From positions 994,342 through 1,058,341 of the forward strand of contig JYIP02000007.1 in assembly GCA_001051155.2 (NCBI GenBank): a stretch of DNA of 64,000 nucleotides, written 5' to 3'. This document shows positions 34,682-44,470 of the stretch, piece by piece; the first letter of the stretch is position 1, and the number at the start of each line of letters is the position of its first letter. A program made the position numbers and the translations under genes. The notes under the pieces are model-generated. The model made no database searches and was not told where the DNA came from. It worked only from the letters and a program-made list of their open reading frames with translations. The stretch is from Chrysoporthe austroafricana. Its lineage: Eukaryota; Ascomycota; Sordariomycetes; Diaporthales; Cryphonectriaceae.

Positions 34682-36507
34682 CTATAAGAACTTGCTCTTG
34701 TCGACCACGTACAGGTCGACGTACTCGTCCACCGCCATGCCCTCCAACTTCTTCCTGTCGACGCCCAGGCCCACCAGCTGCTCCACCCTGTCCGCGCTGT
34801 AGTGCGGCTCCAGGTGCCGCCTGAACTTGGCCATGATCTCCGGCTTGGCCTCCTCCCGCCGCAGCCTGTGGCCGAGAGGCGCCTCGACTACGACCTCCTC
34901 CAGCACGGTGCCGTCATTGAGCTCGACCGTCAACGCGTTGCTGATGGTGCGCAGCTCTGGGTTGTGGTAGTCCGCGGTGAACTTGGGGTCCTCGACGCAG
35001 CGGATCTTCTGCCGCAGAGACTCGACCAGTGGGGACGTCGCGGCCTCGCTGCCGTCGGTGTAGTCGGTCGCCTCCAGCCGGCCGAAGGCGAGCATCACGG
35101 CGCACATGTACTGCACGCAGTGGTCACGGTCGGCGAAGTTGTCCATCGGCTTGAACTGCTTGTCGATGATGCGCACGCAGGCCTCGTGGGTCCTATTCGT
35201 GATGGCCTTGATGTCGGCCGCGGACTTGCCCTGGGCCTTGAGGGTGTTGTAGATCTTCTGGGAGGCCTCGATGGCGGTCTGTGAGTGGAACTCGGCTGGA
35301 CAACAGTCAGTGGAAGCAGTGGCAGGGGTGGGGGAGGCGCCGCAGACTAACCCGGGTACGAAACCTTGAAGAGCACGTTCTCCATCACGTAGCTGCCGTA
35401 CAGCCTCTGGAACTCGAACTTCCTGCCCTTGAACAGCACGTCGTAGAACCCCCACACTGGAGCGGACAGCACGGTCGGAACGCCCGGCTCGCCCTTGCTC
35501 ACCTTGAGCACGAGGTTGACGGCCCTCTGGCACGCATCGCCCGCGGCCCACGACTTGCGCGACATAGTGTTGGGCGAGTGCCGGTATGTCCGCAGAGACT
35601 GGCCGTCCACCCACGCCTGCGTGATGGCGTCGGCGGTCTGCTTCTCGCTCAGGCCCAGCATGCCCGAGACGACGGCGGTGCTGGCGACCTTGACCAGCAC
35701 GACGTGGTCCAGGCCGACCTTGTTGAACGAGTTCTCAAGGGCCAGGCACCCCTGGATCTCGTGCGCCTTGATCATGCCCTCCAGCACGTCCCGGATGGTG
35801 AAGATCCTGCCGCCGGCAAGGCTCCCGCCGGCCTTGTTGGTTCGATTGACCCAGTCGGCGACGGCCAGGATCGCGCCCAGGTTGTCGGACGGGTGGCCCC
35901 ACTCCGCGGCCAGCCAGCAGTCGTTGTAGTCCAGCCAGCGGATCATGGCGCCGATGTTGAAAGCGCCATTGACGGGGTCCAGCTGGAAGGGCGTGCCGAA
36001 GACCTTGGTGCCGCTGGGCACGAAGGTGCCGGGCACGACGGGGCCGAGCAGCTTGGTGCACTCCTTGAAGCGCAGGCCCTCGAGGCCGCAGCCGATGGTG
36101 TCGAGGAAGACGAAGCGGGCCGTGTCGAACTGTCGCCGTCGCCGCGGTGGGCGGTTAGCCTCGGCTGAGGGGTTTCTATCTTTCAAGGGCACCAGACTTA
36201 CAGCGAGGTCGGAGTCGATTGAGTAGTTGTGGATGTAGTCGGCGATGTCCTTGATCTCAGGATCATAGCCCACGCCCTCGGAGGGCCCGGGGGCGGCGGC
36301 AGCGGCAGACTGCAGCGAGGCCATCGTGTGGAAGCGCGACGCTGTGGCTGTTCGGGAGACGACGCTTCGAGGGGCTGCGCTAGGTCCCAAGGGCCGTGAT
36401 GCTCCAGCGCCCAGCAGCGAGACTGATGCTGATACTGACCGCACAGCCTGGCGTTGTGTGTTCTGGAGGCGCAGCGATCTCGACAGTGCGCGGGTGACGG
36501 CCGACAT
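34682..36507 (-). CDS. prpD: 2-methylcitrate dehydratase (MmgE/PrpD family), mitochondrial
   Basis: Three exons, 36507-36202, 36129-35352 and 35294/35295-34682, close to 565 residues; the last acceptor boundary is set at 35295 by phase. The enzyme dehydrates 2-methylcitrate to 2-methyl-cis-aconitate in the methylcitrate cycle that disposes of propionyl-CoA from odd-chain fats and some amino acids. Family blocks include [39 protein letters not shown] with [48 protein letters not shown] and [14 protein letters not shown] [10 protein letters not shown]. The N-terminal 60 residues are Arg/Ser/Ala-rich (a presequence), and I start at the [14 protein letters not shown]et rather than the upstream in-frame Met at 36606. 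The first intron is 72 nt, in frame and stop-free. Confidence 0.93.
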
Positions 36508-37472
36508 GGTGTGTCCTGGGCTCTCGGGACGGATAGAGAGGCTCAGCTGGGAAGAGATAGAGAGGACTCTGCTAGCCCGCGAGCCGGGGAGGATGTCGAG
36601 AAACAAAGAAGGGCTCGCTCAGCATTCCCGAGGCTAAACGGGCGGCAGCGGGCAGGGAGCTCTCTCCCCTGTCTCCTCCACCGCCCGCGGGGTTCATGAG
36701 GGGCGGGGTACTAGTACAGGGGTTTTACTACCTGTGCCAGGCCTGGAAGACTTACAGGCCAGCTCCCCGTCCATGTGCTGTCTTGAGAGACACGATCTCA
36801 TCTCCCGCGCTACAACGCGCCGAGCCGAACTCGGTCATCAGTCCCTGCGCCCTTGAGCTATACGGCCTCGCGATTCTATGGCTGTCATGATTATATAATT
36901 ACGGCACTCGAGGTTCCCCCTTGAGGGTGTTGAGCGTTGGGGAGCAGGGAGCGGGGGGGAGGCGGCGTCTGCTCGTTTAGCATACGAGGACGTGACGCTT
37001 GATAATTCAGTATTGAATCCTTCAGTCACTTGCGAAGCGAGCGAGGATAACCGCAGATGTCATATCGGAACGGAGGCGCCACGGCTGTACCAGCCGGAGG
37101 TGGGCCCGTCACGCCCCGGACCCGCCGCCAACACGGGGCCCCGGATTTGACAGCCGAGAATGTATTAATTCGCCGGTCGACACGGCCGAACAACCCAATC
37201 GTTCCACGTCGTTTTCATCGAGAATGGCGTCTCCTGACAGCTTAGAGTATACCTGAACAACGCCAATATGCCGAATAGCTCGTCGGAAATTTTCTTCTGG
37301 TGGCTGCTTCAAGCAGATCCGGCCGGGCTGAGAGGCACTGGCCAATACGAGCTCATGACAGACACGTCGTAATTGATGTATAGAAACACACCGCTGCACA
37401 TTCACTATTCTATCCTTTCTATATTGGTATCACTTCGTCTATAGGCACGGCGCAGCCACAACATCCCTAGCC
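36508..37472. other. intergenic, no gene seen
   Basis: Promoter side of the methylcitrate dehydratase gene and 3' flank of the thioesterase gene. No supported ORF. Confidence 0.45.
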
Positions 37473-38769
37473 TCATAGCTTTGCCTTCTCGTCTATGGCT
37501 TCTGGCGCCTTGATTCTCACAACGCCCTGGGGAGAGAGAGCCATGTCAGTGTCCGCGAGGGAGGGCAGGGAAGGGCACTAATACTCACCTCCTGAAAGCA
37601 GGTCGCCAGCAGGGTGCCGTCTTTGGCAAATATCCTCTGGGTCACCACGCCCCGCCCGTCGCCCGCCCAGGGGCTCTCCATCTCGCTCAGCATCCACTCG
37701 TCCGCCCTCACCTTCCTGGGCTCGTGGAAGTATATCGAGTGGTCCAGGCTGACCATCATGCCGATCTCGGGCCTCTCCTGCCAGAAATCCCGGAACTCCT
37801 CCAGGCTCTTCGGCTTGCCATCGCTGCCGCTGCCGCTCTCGTACCCCTCGAAGTCGTTCAGCGTCCGCACGCGGTCCTGCAGCTCCCGCGGCAGCGAGCA
37901 GAACTCCCGCGCCGGGAAGGGGTACCGCCACAGCTTGTGGATCCGCGAGACCGTCCCGATGAAGGACGAGTCGGAGGCGTAGGCTAGCGCGTTGAGGTGG
38001 GCCTGGTGGCCGCCGGCGTCCGAGATCTTGCCCCGCGCGCGGTACCACTGCCGCACCTTCTTGGTCTGCGGCGTGCCGTCACCGTCGACGACCACGGCGC
38101 GGTAGTTCTGGAAGGGGCCCGAGCTCGCCAGCTCCGGCTCGTCGGCGTCGTCGAGGTCGTCCGGTGGCGGGGCCACGGGCAGGCCCGTCGCCGGGTCGGC
38201 CGGCATGGGCGCCGCGTGCCGGACCACGTTGTCCTTGAACTCATGGTTCGGCACCGCCGGGCCCGGGTGCGTCGCGCTCTCCTTGACGAAAGACATGGTC
38301 GTCGTGAAGATAGCCCGCCCCCGCTGGCGCGCCTGAACGGTCCGCGTCATGTAGGACCGCCCGTCGCGGACCTTCTCCACGTGGAAGAGCACGGGGATGT
38401 CGGCCGACCCGGCGAGGATGAAGTAGCAGTGGCACGAGTGCACCGTGAAGTCGTCGGGCACGGTCTTCTGCCCGGCCGCAAGGCACATGGCTATCATGGT
38501 GCCGCCGAACACGCCGCGGGCCCCCGGGGGGTGCCAGAGGGGCCGCTTGTTGGTGAAGATGTTCTGGGGCGGCAGGTCAGGCTCGGCTCTTCAATAACAA
38601 GGTGAGCATCGCAGGGTGGCATCGAGAGCGGGACGAGGTCTGCGGGACTCACCGGCCCGATAATGCCCAGGTCCAACACGTCCAGGGCATTCTCGATGGG
38701 CGCCTTCTCCGGGTCCTCAGGCGGCGGTCGGATGAGCGTGGGCCGGTCGCTGCTCCCTTCCTCGGGCAT
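37473..38769 (-). CDS. acyl-CoA thioesterase II (TesB/ACOT8 type), peroxisomal
   Basis: Three exons, 38769-38653, 38581-37589 and 37526-37473, join in phase 0 to 387 residues. This double-hotdog enzyme hydrolyses acyl-CoA to free acid and CoA. Visible blocks are LWHPPGARGVFGGTMIAMCL at the start of the first hotdog, FTVHSCHCYFILAGS, PVLFHVEKVRDGRSYMTRTV, and near the end MVSLDHSIYFHEP with GVVTQRIFAKDGTLLATC. A polar, Asp/Pro-rich loop of about 60 residues lies between the two folds. The last exon encodes 17 residues and ends in AKL, a good type-1 peroxisomal targeting signal that only appears after splicing. The start is the ATG at 38769; an in-frame ATG at 38799 would add ten basic residues. 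The acceptor of the first intron (CCGAG) is not ideal. Confidence 0.9.
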
Positions 38770-39983
38770 CTTGAGCCTCTTCGTCAGAGCAATCCGCACT
38801 CCCGAATTTGTCAGAAGACGTTATGTCGCGCCACGTTCGATTCTGCGAGGAGCAATCTTGGTGACGGGCCACCTGGGTTAGGTAGACAGGTAAATATCGG
38901 ACCGGAATTTCAGTAAAGTGACCAGCTGCCTCGCGACCTGGTCGTAAAGAATAAGACCGGGGATTGCGACGCTACAACGAGGAGCTCGTCCAGTCAATCC
39001 TCTGTCTAATCTAATCGGGTCCTTCTTATATGGGAAAGGCGTTATCGACATGCACAGGACCGAGGGAATGGACAAAATTGGCATCAGGTCCATGGGCGTC
39101 GAGCTCACTTCTGTTCCGGGCGGCATCCGAGTCTCGTCTCGTGTGGATTTGCCGAGGCTCGGCGCTTCGCCAGGCTCCGGGATGCCCGTGTTCTCCGAGG
39201 CAAAGGGACGAACCCGAACCCTAGCGACCTCACTTTCTTCAGTGCCTCGGGGTGAGTAGCGTGCGAGTAGGCGTGAGGATCGTCCCCATCCCCGTTCTCG
39301 CCCCGTCATGTTCTGTCCTTTTGTGCTTCACGATGTGTGCGGGTTGTCTTGTTAGACCCGGTTTGCGGCTCTCTCGCTTCTCCGCTTTGTCAAACACATC
39401 ACGACATATAATCTCAAACCGCCATGATGACATCTGCTCAGCCATACCTGCGTCGTGCAGACTGGTGTAGTCACTTCCTGCAATATGCTACTGGCATTTC
39501 GCAAAAGCAAACAGCGAGATAGAAGCTAGGCTGTGCCTCACTGATCTTCTGTCGCTGTTCACGGCCTCATATTCTCCCTATATGTCCATCGTACTGCTGG
39601 CTAGCACTGTTGCTCTAATCTTTACTCGACCTTGACGGCCGCAGGATGAGGATGTCGCCTCTGCGGTGAGTGCCATGTCTTGCATGCACGAACGCCCATC
39701 ACATCCGAGTCAATACAGGCTCGGCTCACTTCGTTGGCTTCACAGGCTACTAGTTCATGCGCGTGTGACGGTGGCTTGAAGGTCTCCGCGAATGAACGTG
39801 CCTAGGGCCTATGTGCTCTTCGGGGCTGAAGAGGCTGACACATGCCGGACCGAAAACTATATGAACCCTTCGGAGTCCCGCCATGCGAGTCCGATATGGC
39901 TCTCTTTGGACCGTCTTCGAAACCCGTAAACACATACTCTTCTCTGAAGTATCAGACTGAGCGGAGATACACAATTCATCTCA
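38770..39983. other. intergenic, no gene seen
   Basis: Probable promoter of the thioesterase gene, followed by DNA with only short open frames. Confidence 0.4.
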
Positions 39984-39998
39984 TTGAAGTTCCCCATA

Positions 39999-40353
39999 AT
40001 GGCCAAGGGAAAGTTTGAAGCTGCTGCGGCGCTCCTGAGCGTATCTGGGAGCCCGCAGATTGAGTTCTGTACCACCTCCATCTATGCTCCCGGCCCCGGC
40101 TGCCCTGCAGACCCGCCTGTTGCAGGCGGCGGAACATGCTATAACTTGACGATTTCATCTCCCCAGTGTTGTGGGTTTCAGATCTACCCATTCTGTCTAC
40201 CCCGGTTGCTTACTGTCTGCCGTAGACACGTGGGCAGACTTCCCTGACGCCCCAGTTGCCCTGGTCGACGACGTGAACTTCATCTATGTTCCGGAGAGCT
40301 TAGGAGGGTGCAACCTCTACAAGTGCGTCTTGTCTGGGACGGAGAGGCCTTGA
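39999..40353 (+). pseudogene. possible small cysteine-rich secreted-protein relic
   Basis: From ATG 39999 a frame reads MAKGKFEAAAALLSVSGSPQ, which resembles a worn secretion signal, then about 60 residues with Cys at regular spacing (EFCTTS, GPGCPAD, GGTCYN, SPQCCGF). In a second frame the downstream DNA reads DTWADFPDAPVALVDDVNF followed by a GGCNLYKC end, up to TGA at 40351-40353. A CTTGAC branch-like site and TCCCCAG lie between, at about 40145-40166, so an intron is possible, but no donor makes the phases agree. I regard it as a small Cys-rich protein gene that is mis-modelled or decayed. No family recognised. Confidence 0.35.
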
Positions 40354-40807
40354 CGGGGATGATGTCGTGGTGATTGTTACTGACGGTCCTCTAGGACGGA
40401 GGATTGTAGCGTCACTGCAGATGAGGAATGGGACGCGGTCGCCTACGGGCTGTTTGATCTTGAGGCAAGGTCTCTCCCTGCGCGCAGCTGATTCTTTGAC
40501 ATTTATTTGACTGACTTTCACGTCCCTAGTGCCGGTATCATCTGGCGGGGGATATCCAGAGCTGGGAGTGTGATTCTTCGGCTTCTTATGGCGAGCGGGC
40601 TTGATCTGGATGACAAACTAGTCTGACCCGGCGACTTGTCGCGTAGGAAGAATTCCATGCATGAATAGCTGTGGCACCACGGCACTCGATAGGCGGATAT
40701 TCCACGGAATCTGCTTAAATCAAATGAACTGAGACTCTCCTTCCCTGCCATAAGCTACGGCGAGCACGAGCAACGCATTCACACAATTGACCTACTCCAC
40801 GAATAGG

Positions 40808-40846
40808 ATACCCACAGGAAGATATCGGTCCAGATCCTGTGGGTAT
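40808..40846. repeat. 12-bp perfect inverted repeat (hairpin)
   Basis: The arm atacccacagga (40808-40819) is followed after 15 bases by its exact reverse complement (40835-40846). It lies about 260 bases downstream of the stop of the lycopene cyclase/phytoene synthase gene. It could form a stem in RNA or mark a small inserted element. Confidence 0.9.
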
Positions 40847-41105
40847 GGTGATTCCCTACCGTTTAAAACATGAAAAATGGAATCTTTCTCCGTCTTAAAC
40901 TACCTGTCGTTGGATTCCCATCCCCTTGTTGTTTGCATTTATTATAACCCTTAAAAGGAGTAAGGCATCAACCACTATCGGAGGTAATCCACGGGGTTCA
41001 GCATCATTTCTTTCTTGCTATTCCCGCACGTAGTACATCTCGAGAACTGCATTCCATAAATCCAGTGGTATCACGGTCATGCGCGGTATCTCCAGCCATC
41101 TAGAG

Positions 41106-43064
41106 CTATGCATACATTAATGCCCTCAGGGCAACCTTCAGCCTCCTCCACCTGGGCACGGTGGCCCTCGTTGGGCGACCAGCCTCCACCAGCCCGAGCA
41201 GCGTCCCCTCCTGCTCCCGCAGAACCCGCCCGATCTCCATGTAGCTCTCGACTGCGACGATCATGGGCCGCCTCGACTCGCCTGGTAGGTAGTCCATGGT
41301 GGGCCGCGCCTCGGTGTAGATCGCGAAGGCCACGCGGAGCAGCCTCTTCCGCAGCAAGACCAGCCTCTCCAGAATATCCCGTCGCCTGTCCTCTCCGCCC
41401 GGTGATGACGACGGAGGACTGGAAGTGATCGTGTCGATCACCACCTCCGGCGTCAGGCCCTCCTCCGCCAGCCACGCTGTCGGCAGGTAGACCCGCCCCA
41501 TGGCCGCGTCCACCGCGATATCCCGTGCGATGTTGACGTACTGCAGCGCGATCCCCATCCTGGCCGCGGCTGCCGACACGGCCTCCCGGCGGGCCGGATC
41601 GATGGAGTCCCTGCTGTGGTGCGCTATTAGGGCCAGGCAGAGCTGCCCGACCGTCCCGGCGACTTGGCTGCCGTATTCGCGCAGGTCGTTCTCGCTCGCT
41701 ATTGGGAAGTGAAGTCCTGCGTCTCTCGTAAACCGGAAGCCCGAGTCCGTCTGAAATCCCTCGAGGAGGAGGTAGAACGGGTCAGAGGGTAACAGGGACT
41801 TCGGCAGGTATGTGAGGGCAGATCTCGCGGAGGCGGGGAATTCGCTATCGATGTAGGCCCGCACCATGTCAGCCTGCTCAGATGGGGTTGTGCCCGGCTT
41901 CGGCTTGTAGACGAGGTCCAAGTGGTCTCTCAGCCGGCTGATCCAGGTCGATGTGGTGAGCCCGTCCGGAGGCTCATCGACGAGGTCATCTGCCATGCGG
42001 CAGTACGAGTACCTGAGTCCGAATGTTAGTCGATTCGGTTCTGGGTTGCAGGGTAACGACGCTCTTACAACAAGATCAAGTCAATCCTCAGCCGCCCTGT
42101 GAAGGTCGAGCTGGCAAGGTAGAAGCTCCGGCTCTTCCTACAGAGCCGTTCCACCGCCTCCTGGATCCCGCGCACCCGGTCGTCCCGCTCCTCTGTCCAC
42201 GTCATATACAAGGCCCTCACCAGCACGACGGGAGATGGACACTCGGGCGCGGACGCGAAGACATCAGGAAAGGCGTCGATGACAGCCAGGGCATTGTCGA
42301 TCGCGCCCAGCCCGAACACGATCAGAACGTTGGTGGCGAGGAAGAAGACCGCCTCCTCGACGTCCAGGCCCCCGACCAGTGTCACGCCGAGCTTGGTTCC
42401 AGGCTCGATGGACCATGTGCCCCGGCTCAGCGCACCCTCGTCCACAGCCCAGAGATAGATGGTCGACAGCGCGATCGGGAGGAGGGTGCTCGTCCAGGGG
42501 AGGGATATCATGAACAGACCGCCCAGGCTCCAGGTCAGGAGGGCAAAGGGACACGCCCAGGTCAGTATCAGACCCATATACGTCCCTGGCCCACCATTCG
42601 AGACCAGCCAGAACCCTACCAGGGCCAGGTCCACGATCGCGACCTGGATCAGCTTGTGCAGCGTCGTCCCGAGCCAGGACGGGGGGGAAAGATATTCGGC
42701 GTGGATCAGCGGCTTGTTAACAAGATGATACAGCATGGAGGTGATGTATGTCTGAACAATGAAGAAGAAGAGCTCCTCAGCAGGAATGGCCCAGAATGTT
42801 GGGCCGACGATGGCATCGGCTGGATAGGTCCAGACATGTTGCCGGATGAGATAGCTGTCCCAGGGTATGGTGGCGGCGACGGCGATAGTGATGAGTATAG
42901 ACGTCTGGTACCAATTCCGACGAGTGAGGAAAGGGTAGCTGAACAGGGTAAGAAGGGACGCAAATGGGACCGTGAATTTCAGGTGTCTGCTTATGCTCAG
43001 CCACGGGTCGCTTGGGGGTAGAAGGGAATTGGGAGAGTTACACAAGAGCATAGTCGTATGCCAT
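41106..43064 (-). CDS. carRA: bifunctional lycopene cyclase / phytoene synthase (AL-2/CarRA type)
   Basis: Three exons, 43064-43042 (only 23 nt), 42986-42069 and 42012-41106, give 615 residues with all phases matching. The short first exon encodes MAYDYALV, the usual family start; a longer in-frame start at 43162 ignores this intron. The N-terminal part (about 1-240) is a membrane lycopene cyclase of the CarR/CrtYc-d type with six or seven hydrophobic helices, WDSYLIRQHVWTYP and PAEELFFFIVQTY. The C-terminal part is phytoene synthase, with the two Asp-rich motifs for Mg-diphosphate binding: YCRMADDLVDE (about 317-327) and NIARDIAVD (about 474-482). It condenses two geranylgeranyl-PP into phytoene, then cyclises lycopene-type ends, at the ER membrane. 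The phytoene desaturase gene diverges from it across 1.4 kb, the arrangement known from carRA-carB in other fungi. Confidence 0.97.
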
Positions 43065-44470
43065 GATGAACGGGGATTGGTGCACTCTGGCCGCGCTATA
43101 AATACATATTCGGCCAGGTCTGGGTTAAACGGTCCGTTCACCTTTATTTCGTGAGAGTGCAAATGGCACGCCAGACGGAGGACCTATGCTCGCATTAGCG
43201 AGTCCACGTGTCGAGATAACATGAGAGAATATCATGCGATCGTGTGTAGCGTACCTGATGGTAGCCAATAATAGACACAGATGAGAACTACTGGATACTC
43301 TTCACAACCAGGCTGGCTGAAGGCTCAAGCGGCCGATCTGGAGCCTTGCTGAGCGAGCGATGGAGAACAGCGTCTTCAGCTGGGGGCGGGAACGAGACTG
43401 AGGAGGCTTTGAGGCACGCGCCTTTTTTAAACAACAATGGACAATGAAGCCACAATCACAAGGGTGGAGTTGGTGAGATCTTCGACGGCCTTAGCGGGAA
43501 ACCATCGAAACCAGGAATGTGTCGTCGTCGTCGCCGCCGCCGCCGCCGTGGTGCCCTGTGGAGTGTGAGATTGTGGATTCGCCTGCCCTGCCCAGAAACC
43601 CCGGACGCCGGGTTACTGCAGCGTTCGACTCGAGCTACCGTATGTAAAACCCGGAAATAGACTGTTACGTTTCCTCTTTCGGCCGGTCTAATACTCGTGG
43701 CTTATCACCCCTTCTAAATCCAGGCAGGGTCAGTCGGGATAATGTATAGCAAGTAATGGCGCTGTGCAGCATGTCAGCGTCTTCTTCTCTAACACTAGCA
43801 GCACACGAGCTGGAAGCCGATTGTAACCCAGAAGAAGATGACGGGGATGGCACAAAACGGTACAATTATCCACGATTCCATCATGAATATGTGATTGTGA
43901 CTCAGGCAAGGGCTGCTGGCCTGGTGTGACGGATTCATTCACCCAGGCCTCCCTCGTAATTTTGTTTTCGCGAGTGGTGATGTCATGACTATTTGGCGAT
44001 GTCGTCTCGACCCCGGGCGTGCCGCATGTAGACCTAGCAAGATGCCCTCTCTACTGTACTGTTTACCACAGTGCCTACTTAACCTGTTCAGCCGAGCATG
44101 AAACATCCATGCTGCTACGGCAGCTAAGATGTCTCCACCGGATATCTTCTATGTATGTATAGTACGCATTACCTTCAGAACTCGTCCTATCCCGCACCTT
44201 GTCTGAGCCGGCCGCACGAGCCCCTGGCAGAGCCCCCGGTATCCCCAGCCGTGAACCGCTGATACGAGGCCTCATTTGTGGTATCTGATGCCTCGCAGCC
44301 TTCTGGAGCGTCCGCTAAGTACCTAGAGTCTGCGTAAGCTCACGTCTGCTGGGGAACTCGGAGAACCCAGACGACATAAGGCTGCAGTGTGGGGCGCAAC
44401 CTCAGACGGGATCGATATCAGGAGGACGAGAGGCCGTGTGCGGCCCCAGATCCCACAAGCTCTCTTCGGC
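43065..44470. promoter_or_regulatory. shared intergenic region of the carotenoid gene pair
   Basis: These 1.4 kb separate the start codons of the divergent phytoene synthase/cyclase and phytoene desaturase genes, so both promoters must lie here. In other fungi this pair is light-induced through White Collar GATA-type factors. I see several GATC-core sites (for example near 43238) but cannot claim a confirmed element. A (GTC)n(GCC)n microsatellite sits at 43521-43549. No ORF is supported. Confidence 0.6.

Noticed and set aside
36505..36606. Upstream start for methylcitrate dehydratase
   Set aside because: The 33 added residues do not improve the presequence, and the Met at 36507 begins a typical basic leader.
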